Below are positions 1 through 5,602 of a stretch of 5,660 nucleotides of DNA, in pieces. The stretch comes from Synergistaceae bacterium. Its GTDB lineage: Bacteria; Synergistota; Synergistia; Synergistales; Synergistaceae. The notes under the pieces are model-generated. The model was given only the letters and a program-made list of their open reading frames with translations. It did not search any database and was not told where the DNA came from. Within the stretch, counting starts at the first letter, position 1, and each line of letters starts with the position of its first letter. The stretch is taken from the NCBI GenBank assembly GCA_012728505.1, contig JAAYEY010000167.1, positions 1 to 5,660 of the forward strand. Reading direction: 5' to 3'. The translations under genes and the position numbers were made by a program.

Positions 1-377
1 ATATGGCCGGGTTTGTGAAAATCCTCTGCACGTGACAGAGGATTTGCAAGAGCTTTGGCTGTTATTGCCCTCTCCGCGGCAGATATGCCTGTTGTAGTAT
101 CTTTTCCATGGTCAACTGAGATTGTGAATGCCGTGCCGTGTGAGTCTGTATTGTGTTCCACCATCTGTTTCAGCTGAAGCCTTTTTGCCTGTTCTGCTCC
201 GATGGGAACACAGACAAGACCGCGTGCGTTCTTTATCATAAAATTGATATCCTCAGTACGGCAGCAGTCTGCCGCCATTACCAAGTCACCCTCGTTTTCT
301 CTGTTTTCGTCATCTACGACGACTACCATTTTGCCCTGCTTGATGTCATTTATTGCTTCTTCGATAGTATTGAACAT
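1..377 (-). CDS. ribB: 3,4-dihydroxy-2-butanone 4-phosphate synthase (RibB, or N-terminal domain of RibBA), partial
   Basis: This enzyme converts ribulose 5-phosphate to 3,4-dihydroxy-2-butanone 4-phosphate plus formate, supplying the four-carbon unit of riboflavin in the cytosol. The first 125 codons are present and the C-terminus runs off the left edge. Visible family motifs are the acidic substrate and metal loop [10 protein letters not shown] (residues 22-31) followed by LVMAA, then INFM, RGLVCVP (52-58), NTDSHGTAF (76-84), TTTGISA (94-100), and finally the start of the HKPGH segment at the cut. The ATG at 377 matches the usual family start and has an AGGAGGA ribosome site 10 bases upstream. 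It follows ribE by 15 bases. The order ribD-ribE-ribB(A) resembles the Gram-positive riboflavin operon, where this gene is usually fused to GTP cyclohydrolase II. Whether that fusion exists here cannot be seen. The reading is sure for the DHBP synthase domain. Confidence 0.95.
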   Translation of the reverse strand, partial: MFNTIEEAINDIKQGKMVVVVDDENRENEGDLVMAADCCRTEDINFMIKNARGLVCVPIGAEQAKRLQLKQMVEHNTDSHGTAFTISVDHGKDTTTGISAAERAITAKALANPLSRAEDFHKPGH

Positions 378-387
378 TATCTGCTGA

Positions 388-394
388 TCCTCCT
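388..394 (-). promoter_or_regulatory. Ribosome binding site of ribB, overlapping the ribE stop
   Basis: AGGAGGA on the minus strand lies 10 bases upstream of the ribB ATG. Its upstream end overlaps the ribE stop codon (TAG, 393-395), so ribosomes finishing ribE sit on the ribB initiation site. This favours translational coupling. Confidence 0.8.
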
Positions 395-1058
395 AGCCCC
401 AACCATATTTTGCAAGTTTATCCAACGTCAGTGAATTTTTCATCTCTGTACCATCTCTTGCTTCGGAAAAACGTGCTTCCAAAAACTTACTGATATATTT
501 CCCTAGGATATCTGTTTCTATATTGACCGGATCACCGGTTTTTAACTCTGAAAGAGTTGTTTCCGATATGGTCGTAGGTATGATGCCCACGGAAAACATC
601 TCTTCATCAACATCTATAACAGTGAGGCTGATACCGTCTATTGCGACCGAACCTTTTGGAACTATGCCAGACAGAAGTTCGATAGGCGCCTTGAAAAAAT
701 ACTTTCTTGTTTCTGGGTATACCTCTGTCTTATAAACCTCGGCAAGGCCATCTATATGTCCGGATACCATGTGTCCATCAAGTCTTGAATCTAAGCGCAT
801 GGCCCTTTCAAGATTGACTTTTGAGCCGACACTAAGAGCTCCCATCTTTGTCTTTTTTCTTGTCTCTTCCATTATTTCTATGCTGAAGGATCTGGCGTCG
901 AAACGGACGACAGTGCTGCATGCTCCTGATACGGAGACAGAATCGCCTATGCGAAGTTCCTTAGATATCGCTGGAGCTTCTACATCAAACTGCCAGATGT
1001 CATTTCTAGGGTGTATGGCAGAAACAGTACCTATGGTTTCTATAAGTCCGGTGAACAT
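393..1058 (-). CDS. ribE: Riboflavin synthase alpha chain
   Basis: Riboflavin synthase dismutates two molecules of 6,7-dimethyl-8-ribityllumazine into riboflavin and the pyrimidinedione that is recycled, the last step of the pathway. The protein has 221 residues, near the usual 200-220, and shows the two lumazine-binding repeats of the family. The first spans about residues 1-95 (MFTGLIE start, GDSVSVSGACSTV at 38-50, EETRKKT at 65-70 region). The second spans about 96-190 (MVSGHIDG at 97-104, KGSVAIDGISLTV at 135-147, IPTTISETTL at 160-169). The ATG at 1058 was chosen because the family almost invariably begins MFTGLIE, whose Phe contributes to the active site, and because GAGGGG lies 7 bases upstream. 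An in-frame GTG at 1079 would add seven residues and is less likely. The gene overlaps the end of ribD by 19 bases. The first repeat has SGACSTV where NGVCLTV is common. Confidence 0.96.
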   Translation of the reverse strand: MFTGLIETIGTVSAIHPRNDIWQFDVEAPAISKELRIGDSVSVSGACSTVVRFDARSFSIEIMEETRKKTKMGALSVGSKVNLERAMRLDSRLDGHMVSGHIDGLAEVYKTEVYPETRKYFFKAPIELLSGIVPKGSVAIDGISLTVIDVDEEMFSVGIIPTTISETTLSELKTGDPVNIETDILGKYISKFLEARFSEARDGTEMKNSLTLDKLAKYGWG

Positions 1059-2146
1059 GAAAGCACCCCTCTGATCCACATATCATCCCCGCACGGAGAG
1101 CATTCGAGGTCTTTTATTCGAATAGCATCTTCAATGTTACCAAGTTCTAGGTGTTCGGTAAAATGTATACCTCCACCTAGTAGTTTTGGTGCCATAAATA
1201 GCGAGATTTCGTCAGCAAGTCCGGCTCTAAGTAAGGAGCTTGTCAATTTTGCCCCGCATTCGACCATTAAATAGTTTACACCAATTTGCGATAATTTAGC
1301 CATAACAAATTGAAGTTCATGAGCTCCTGGAGTTTCTATGCGGTATATTTCCGCTCCGCGATCCCTTATTGCGTCCAGCTTTTCTTCTTGTGTATCCATC
1401 CCGGTGAAAAATATAATTTCCCCTCCATCGAAAATAGATGCTTCAGGAGATGTTCGCATTCTTCTGTCCAGAATGATTCTTTTCGGTGTTGTTCCCTCTG
1501 CATCTCTTACTGTCAGCTTTGGGTCATCGGCAAGGATTGTTCCTGAGCCAGTAAGAAGGGCATCTGACTCTGCTCTGAGCAAATGTGTCTTTTGACGTGA
1601 AGCCTTAGATGTTATCCATTTGCTCGATCCGTCTTTAAGGGAGATATTTCCATCTATAGAAGATGCAGTCTTTATAGTTATCCAGGGTCTACCCTGTTTC
1701 ATTCTCCGTATAAAACCTCTGTTTATCCACTTAGATTCCTTTTCTAGGACTCCGGTCACCACTTCAATTCCGGTATCCCTGAGCATTATCTCACTGCGGC
1801 AGTCAACAACAGGATTTGGGTCTGACATACCTATTACAACTGAAGATACGCCCTTTTCAATAAGCATTGGGGCACATGCAGGAGTTCTGCCCTGGTGGCA
1901 GCATGGTTCGAGGTTGACGTAAACCCTTGAACCGCTGACATCGCCTCCGGCATCTCTTACGGCCTCGACTTCAGCGTGCGGCTTTCCACAACACCGATGC
2001 CAACCTTTGCCTATAATTTTAGAATCCCTGACTATTACGCAGCCTACTTTTGGGTTGGGGCTTACAGAAGTTCCTCCGTTCAGCGCCAGGGCGAGAGCCA
2101 TTCTCATGTAATGTTCATCGATATCTTTTTGTTTTATAGAAGTCAA
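1040..2146 (-). CDS. ribD: Bifunctional diaminohydroxyphosphoribosylaminopyrimidine deaminase / 5-amino-6-(5-phosphoribosylamino)uracil reductase
   Basis: RibD carries out two successive riboflavin steps: zinc-dependent deamination of the pyrimidine made from GTP, then NADPH-dependent reduction of its ribosyl side chain. At 368 residues it has the family's usual length. The N-terminal cytidine-deaminase-like domain (about 10-150) shows SPNPKVGCVIV (29-39), the HAE motif (H57, E59) and PCCHQGRTPAC with zinc ligands C82 and C91, spaced as in characterised RibD/RibG. The C-terminal reductase domain (about 154-360) shows ASSIDGNI (161-168), SKWIT (175-179), GTILADDPKLTVR (202-214) and APKLLGGG (319-326). 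Translation starts at TTG (2146): no other start lies before the Met at residue 14, which would remove the conserved DEHYM segment, and AAGGGAG precedes it by 9 bases. The start overlaps the uvrC stop as TTGA. Small departures from consensus are TPAC for TPPC, ECG (296-298) for EGG, and no lysine in the segment after SDPNP. Confidence 0.96.
   Translation of the reverse strand: MTSIKQKDIDEHYMRMALALALNGGTSVSPNPKVGCVIVRDSKIIGKGWHRCCGKPHAEVEAVRDAGGDVSGSRVYVNLEPCCHQGRTPACAPMLIEKGVSSVVIGMSDPNPVVDCRSEIMLRDTGIEVVTGVLEKESKWINRGFIRRMKQGRPWITIKTASSIDGNISLKDGSSKWITSKASRQKTHLLRAESDALLTGSGTILADDPKLTVRDAEGTTPKRIILDRRMRTSPEASIFDGGEIIFFTGMDTQEEKLDAIRDRGAEIYRIETPGAHELQFVMAKLSQIGVNYLMVECGAKLTSSLLRAGLADEISLFMAPKLLGGGIHFTEHLELGNIEDAIRIKDLECSPCGDDMWIRGVLSCSPDL
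1066..1071 (-). promoter_or_regulatory. Ribosome binding site deciding the ribE start
   Basis: GAGGGG on the minus strand sits 7 bases before the ATG at 1058. It lies inside the alternative GTG-initiated extension, which supports ATG 1058 as the real start of ribE. The site is within the coding end of ribD. Confidence 0.65.
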
Positions 2147-3618
2147 TTTGCCAGACTCCCTTCTTTTGAATCTTTAAGAAAATCTTGTATCCTTTTAGCT
2201 AGCTTCGGTCCGATGCCCGGTGCTGAAGCAAGCTGGTCTTCAGAGACTTCCATTATAGCTCTTGTGCTTCCGAATTTTGTGATCAGTTGGGCCGCTTTAG
2301 CCTTTCCGATACCGGGTATATCTTCAAGCCTGCTCCTTCTAAAATTCTTTCCCCTTGCAGCCCTGTGTGATGTTATGGCATAACGGTGAGATTCATCTCT
2401 TACGTACTGCAGCAGCCTTAGTGCAGGATCCGTACTGTCTAAACGCAGCGGCTCTTTTTTGGAGGGAAGGTATATTTCTTCCTCCTCCTCGGCCAGCGAT
2501 ATAATAGGTACTTTGTCCAGACCCAATTCATCGAGCGCCTCTACAGCAAACTCAAGTTGAACCGGACCTCCATCTATCAGTATCAACTGAGGTAGAGGTT
2601 CTTCGCCTTCTAGACATCTCTTATATCTTCTGAGCAGAGTCTCTTTCATCGACCTGAAATCGTCTATACCGTCTACTGTTTTTATGTTGAAGCGCCTGTA
2701 GAGTGAGGTATTCGGATATCCCTGCTCAAATACTGCAACGACGCCTATGGTGTTTTCTCCTGAAGTGTGGGAGATGTCGAAGCCGTCAATCCTCCATGGA
2801 AGCATGGGGAGCTCGAGGATTTTCTGCAGGCGGTTTAGTGTATCCCAAAAATTGTCCTGTCCAACATCGATTTCAGGGATATTGTTGCGCTGTCTGCTAA
2901 CTCTCCAAATGGCTCTTATCGTGTCACGAAGTGTTGCAGCCTCTTCAAATTCAAGTTTTTGGACAGCTTTGTCCATCCTCTTGTGAAGTTTCTCAACTAG
3001 TTCGATTCCTTTACCCTGCAGCATCATTATTACGTCAGCCGCCCTCTCCCTGTACTCCCCTTCCGTGCAAAGCCCAGCACAAGGAGCAAGGCAGTGCCCA
3101 AGGGAATATCTCAAGCAAGGACGTCTATTTTTATCCGGCTCTTTGATTTCTGCGCTACAGTACCGAAGGGGAAGGTAACGTTCAATAAGACGAAGGAGCG
3201 CTCTTACTTCTGTTACTCTGACAAAAGGGCCGATGTAGACTGATTCGTCATTCTGTCTGTGTCTTGTGACCACGATACGAGGGAATTTCTCCGATGTGAT
3301 TTTTATATAAGCGTATCTTTCGTTCATTTTGAGGTCTACGTTAAAAAAGGGCTGATATAATTTAATTAAGCGGTTTTCAAGAATGAGGGCTTCCATCTCA
3401 GTCTCGGTCCTTATCGTCGAAATGTCTTCTATGAGCTCGACAAGTTTTCTCAGTCTGGGTGAAGCAAAATTAGAATGACGAAAATAAGATGAGACCCTTT
3501 TTTTCAAAGATTTAGCCTTGCCGACGTAGATAATCTTGCCTTCACCGTCGTGCATCATATATACTCCCGGTTTGTCAGGGAAGGATTTTATGTGTAGCAG
3601 CAGTTCTTCTTTTTTCAA
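2143..3618 (-). CDS. uvrC: UvrABC excinuclease subunit C, compact form
   Basis: UvrC makes the 3' and 5' incisions around a lesion in nucleotide excision repair, after UvrA and UvrB load on damaged DNA. Domains in order: GIY-YIG nuclease (about 12-95; GVY 18-20, YVGKAKSLKKR 31-41, EALILE 76-81); a four-cysteine region (C154, C168, C176, C180) matching the spacing of the iron-sulfur cluster in characterised UvrC; a UVR motif that binds UvrB (about 208-238); an RNase H-like nuclease with the DDH triad D281 (FDISH), D349 (LIDGG) and H411 (RDESHRYA); and paired helix-hairpin-helix motifs (431-482, two PGIG cores). At 491 residues it is about 100 shorter than most UvrC. Only about 40 residues separate the UVR motif from FDISH, against roughly 130-160 in Thermotoga or E. 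coli. The start is TTG, with AAAGGA 8 bases upstream and an in-frame TGA further up at 3643-3645. It heads the uvrC-rib operon. Confidence 0.95.
   Translation of the reverse strand: MKKEELLLHIKSFPDKPGVYMMHDGEGKIIYVGKAKSLKKRVSSYFRHSNFASPRLRKLVELIEDISTIRTETEMEALILENRLIKLYQPFFNVDLKMNERYAYIKITSEKFPRIVVTRHRQNDESVYIGPFVRVTEVRALLRLIERYLPLRYCSAEIKEPDKNRRPCLRYSLGHCLAPCAGLCTEGEYRERAADVIMMLQGKGIELVEKLHKRMDKAVQKLEFEEAATLRDTIRAIWRVSRQRNNIPEIDVGQDNFWDTLNRLQKILELPMLPWRIDGFDISHTSGENTIGVVAVFEQGYPNTSLYRRFNIKTVDGIDDFRSMKETLLRRYKRCLEGEEPLPQLILIDGGPVQLEFAVEALDELGLDKVPIISLAEEEEEIYLPSKKEPLRLDSTDPALRLLQYVRDESHRYAITSHRAARGKNFRRSRLEDIPGIGKAKAAQLITKFGSTRAIMEVSEDQLASAPGIGPKLAKRIQDFLKDSKEGSLAN
2156..2162 (-). promoter_or_regulatory. 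Ribosome binding site supporting the TTG start of ribD
   Basis: AAGGGAG on the minus strand lies 9 bases upstream of the TTG at 2146, within the last codons of uvrC. It supports initiation at this non-ATG codon and coupling of ribD translation to uvrC. Confidence 0.65.
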
Positions 3619-3626
3619 AAAAATAG

Positions 3627-3632
3627 TCCTTT
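3627..3632 (-). promoter_or_regulatory. Ribosome binding site supporting the TTG start of uvrC
   Basis: AAAGGA on the minus strand is 8 bases upstream of the TTG at 3618. The next downstream Met (residue 21) would destroy the GIY motif, so the TTG is the only start that keeps the nuclease domain. Confidence 0.65.
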
Positions 3633-3693
3633 CTGCGATTGCTCATGTAAGGCTTGTGGTATAGGATATCATAGTATGGATAAAGTAGCATTC

Positions 3694-3700
3694 AGGAGGT
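3694..3700 (+). promoter_or_regulatory. Ribosome binding site of cysS
   Basis: AGGAGGT, close to the ideal anti-16S complement, lies 6 bases before the ATG at 3707. It fixes the cysS start and predicts efficient translation. Confidence 0.85.
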
Positions 3701-3706
3701 GCCATT

Positions 3707-5110
3707 ATGGCTTTGGCAGTTTATAACGATCTTACAAGAAAAAAGGAAACGTTTGAACCAATAGAAAAGGGTAAGGTAAAATTTTACACGTGTGGACCTA
3801 CAGTTTATGATTTCTTTCATATAGGGAATGCACGTCCCTTCGTACTTTTTGACGTTTTTAGAAGATATCTCGAAAGCATTGGTTACGAGGTGACATTCGT
3901 ACAGAACTTCACTGACATCGACGACAAAATGATAAGACGCGCCAATGAGACAGGAATAACTGTTCCGGAACTGGCGGATAAGTTCATAGCCGAATATTTC
4001 GAAGACGCTGATTCTCTTGGAATCAAAAGAGCCACCCTACATCCAAGAGCTACACATGAGATGGATGAAATCATAAAGATAGTGAGCAAACTTATAGAAA
4101 AGGGACACGCTTACGAACGGAACGGAGATGTCTATTTTTCTGTATCCAGCTTCCCTGAATATGGCAAGCTTTCAAAACAGGGAATCGACGACCTTAGGAG
4201 TGGAGCTAGGATCGAAGTGGATGAGAGAAAGAACGATCCACTCGATTTCGCCCTTTGGAAGGCAAGTAAACCGGAAGAGCCCTCTTGGGAAAGTCCTTGG
4301 GGAAAAGGCCGCCCTGGCTGGCATATCGAATGCAGCGCTATGGCCACTAAGTATCTTGGCAATTCAATAGACATACATGGCGGAGGTAGTGACCTGATAT
4401 TTCCCCACCATGAAAACGAAATAGCACAGTCTGAATGTGCTTCGGGCTGCCAATTCGTCAAATACTGGCTACACAACGCCTATTTAATGATTGACAAAGA
4501 AAAAATGTCCAAATCTCTTGGAAACTTCATGACCGTAAGAAATATAAGGAAAAAATTTAATCCCCTTGTCATTCGCTACTTCCTTCTGAGTGCGCATTAC
4601 CGCTCCCCCATTAATTTCTCAAAGGAAGGTCTCGATCAAGCGCAGAGTGCTCTTGAAAGGATCAATAACTGCTATACCGATCTGAATTTTGCCGTTTTGA
4701 ACCGTAAGCCCTGTGGCAAAGATGACGCTCTATCTGAAGCAGTTCTAAAGGCGTCCAAGGGATATACCGATGCTATGGATGACGATTTCAACACGGCTGG
4801 AGCCCTCGGATGCGTATTTGATGTTGTCAGAGCTGTGAATGTGCATCTTACAGAAAATAATGGTTTCTGCGAAGAAGGTATAAAGTCGGCTAAAGATTTT
4901 CTGGTCAAGGTCAACTCTGTCTTTGGGTTCTTCCCGCCTGAGAGCAGCCTCAATTCTGATGAAGAGATCGATGGACTTCTTGCAGAGAGAGCTGAAGCCA
5001 GAAAGTGTAAAAATTTCAAAAGATCTGATGAGATAAGGGACTTGCTCGCGGAAAAAGGTATCATCATCGAAGACACGGCGCAGGGAGCTCGCTGGAAAAG
5101 ACAAATATAA
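3707..5110 (+). CDS. cysS: Cysteinyl-tRNA synthetase
   Basis: This class I aminoacyl-tRNA synthetase charges tRNA-Cys with cysteine in the cytosol and is essential for translation. The 467 residues match the usual bacterial length of about 460-480. The Rossmann catalytic core carries the HIGN form of the HIGH signature (38-41) and KMSKS (266-270). The zinc site that gives cysteine specificity is complete: C29 in TCGPTVYD, C209 in HIECSAM, H234 and E238 in HHENEIAQ, at positions equal to those of the E. coli enzyme. Also seen are FVQNFTDIDDKMI (64-76), GWHIECSAMA (204-213) and DIHGGGSDLIFPHHENE (222-238). The helical anticodon-binding C-terminus (about 310-450) includes DDDFNTAGAL (358-367) and an RAEARKCKNFKRSDEIRD helix. 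The start is ATG with AGGAGGT 6 bases upstream. It is transcribed alone, away from uvrC, and ends before a strong terminator. No T-box leader is visible. Confidence 0.98.
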   Translation: MALAVYNDLTRKKETFEPIEKGKVKFYTCGPTVYDFFHIGNARPFVLFDVFRRYLESIGYEVTFVQNFTDIDDKMIRRANETGITVPELADKFIAEYFEDADSLGIKRATLHPRATHEMDEIIKIVSKLIEKGHAYERNGDVYFSVSSFPEYGKLSKQGIDDLRSGARIEVDERKNDPLDFALWKASKPEEPSWESPWGKGRPGWHIECSAMATKYLGNSIDIHGGGSDLIFPHHENEIAQSECASGCQFVKYWLHNAYLMIDKEKMSKSLGNFMTVRNIRKKFNPLVIRYFLLSAHYRSPINFSKEGLDQAQSALERINNCYTDLNFAVLNRKPCGKDDALSEAVLKASKGYTDAMDDDFNTAGALGCVFDVVRAVNVHLTENNGFCEEGIKSAKDFLVKVNSVFGFFPPESSLNSDEEIDGLLAERAEARKCKNFKRSDEIRDLLAEKGIIIEDTAQGARWKRQI

Positions 5111-5125
5111 CAAAAGGATCTTTTG
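5111..5125. repeat. Short inverted repeat just after cysS
   Basis: CAAAAG and CTTTTG, separated by GAT, form a 6-bp stem with a 3-base loop directly after the cysS TAA. It is AT-rich and weak. It could act as a small accessory hairpin at the transcript end, or be chance. Confidence 0.3.
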
Positions 5126-5134
5126 CAAAATAAG

Positions 5135-5171
5135 ATTGCCCCGGACTAAACACAGAGTCCGGGGCAATTTT
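5135..5171. terminator. Bidirectional intrinsic terminator between cysS and the moaD-like gene
   Basis: A perfect 13-bp stem (5135-5147 with 5156-5168) of sequence ATTGCCCCGGACT encloses an 8-base loop, AAACACAG. On the plus strand the stem runs into TTTT (5168-5171), ending cysS. On the minus strand the complementary end is followed by CTTATTTTGC, a weaker T-run, so it can also stop the convergent small gene, whose stop codon is at 5197-5199. The GC-rich core and T-tails are typical of Rho-independent terminators. Confidence 0.92.
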
Positions 5172-5196
5172 GTGCTTGATGTTAGAAGCTTACTTT

Positions 5197-5469
5197 CTAG
5201 CCTCCGCCGATAAGCGGAAAGATCCTCACGTCATCCCCATCTTTTAGAGGAGTCTCGTCTTTTTGAAGATGGAGCATGTGATGACCATTGACGAGTATGT
5301 TTACCCGTCTTGATATCTTATCTCCATCCATGCAGAAATCACGGAACGTCTTACCGTATTTCATGTTCAGATCATGCATAAGGAGGGCAAGAGTCGGTCT
5401 TACAGGCATTGTTATCTCCTTAGTGCCCACAATTAGCCTAATGTTTGCAAAAAAACCAACCTTTATCAA
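5197..5469 (-). CDS. MoaD/ThiS-family ubiquitin-like sulfur carrier protein
   Basis: This is a 90-residue beta-grasp protein of the MoaD type. Such proteins carry sulfur as a C-terminal thiocarboxylate, most often for the dithiolene of molybdopterin (molybdenum or tungsten cofactor). The sequence shows the first beta strand with FFANIRLIVG (6-15), the later VNILVNGH (56-63), PLKDGDDVRIFPLIGGG (74-90) and a C-terminal Gly-Gly, the site of adenylation by a MoaB/ThiF-like E1 enzyme. The length fits the roughly 90-residue MoaD family better than ThiS (about 65). Translation begins at TTG, with AAGGGGGG 8 bases upstream; the next Met, residue 21, would delete the first strand. The last residues are GGG rather than the common AGG. 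It converges on cysS across a terminator, and no E1 or MoaE partner is in view. The cofactor pathway it serves is inferred, not shown. Confidence 0.85.
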   Translation of the reverse strand: MIKVGFFANIRLIVGTKEITMPVRPTLALLMHDLNMKYGKTFRDFCMDGDKISRRVNILVNGHHMLHLQKDETPLKDGDDVRIFPLIGGG

Positions 5470-5579
5470 TGTGTTTGCCCCCCTTGCGCAATATCCTTCA
5501 AAACAAATAGTTAGATAGTCGACTTTCCCACCTGTTGTTAATAGTGAATTTTAAGTCCCTCTTTTTCGTCTTCTTCTGA
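5470..5579. promoter_or_regulatory. Gap upstream of the moaD-like gene with a weak promoter candidate
   Basis: These 110 bases contain the ribosome site AAGGGGGG (minus strand, 5478-5485) of the moaD-like gene. A possible minus-strand promoter is TTAACA (5536-5541), a 5 of 6 match to a -35 box, and TATCTA (5512-5517), a poor -10 match, 18 bases apart. No known riboswitch is recognised. The gene may instead be read through from the gene whose tail appears at the right edge. Confidence 0.3.
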
Positions 5580-5602
5580 TCAGTTGCGCCCAGGGAAGAC
5601 GA
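5566..5602. repeat. Inverted repeat spanning the stop of the right-edge reading frame
   Basis: TCGTCTTC (5566-5573) and GAAGACGA (5595-5602) are perfect 8-base complements separated by 21 bases that include the palindrome CTGATCAG (5576-5583). No T-run follows it on either strand, so it is not a standard terminator. It could be a 3' mRNA structure of the upstream minus-strand gene. Confidence 0.4.

Larger units (their letters stand above)
3619..3706. promoter_or_regulatory. Divergent intergenic region with start signals of uvrC-rib operon and cysS
   Basis: These 88 bases separate two divergent genes, so they should hold promoters for both. On the minus strand TATGAT (3668-3673) is a plausible -10 box for uvrC, with only a weak CTGAAT-like -35. 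On the plus strand TTGCTC (3639-3644) and TAGGAT (3662-3667) are 17 bases apart and could serve cysS, but both match consensus poorly. The gap is too short for an FMN riboswitch or a T-box leader, and neither motif is seen. The AT-rich core contains the short palindrome GATATC and CATA-G-TATG, which could be an operator or chance. That promoters lie here is likely; the specific boxes are uncertain. Confidence 0.45.

Noticed and set aside
153..434. Plus-strand open frame of 93 codons
   Set aside because: It lies antisense to ribB and the ribE end, has no ribosome site, and its translation has no family features. The minus strand holds clear riboflavin enzymes.
1059..1079. GTG-initiated N-terminal extension of ribE
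   Set aside because: It would put seven unconserved residues before the near-invariant MFTGLIE and cover the GAGGGG ribosome site, so the ATG at 1058 is preferred.
1976..2383. Plus-strand open frame of 135 codons across the ribD/uvrC junction
   Set aside because: It is antisense to two well-conserved genes and has no start signal; a shadow frame.
3619..3706. T-box leader for cysS or FMN riboswitch for the rib genes
   Set aside because: The gap is only 88 bases, and neither the T-box GGTGG-type motif nor the conserved FMN element is present.
4132..4476. Minus-strand open frame of 114 codons inside cysS
   Set aside because: It is fully opposite the zinc-site region of cysS, and its composition reflects the complementary codons.
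4745..5167. Minus-strand open frame of 140 codons over the cysS 3' end
   Set aside because: It starts inside the terminator hairpin and is antisense to conserved cysS motifs. No family resemblance and no ribosome site.
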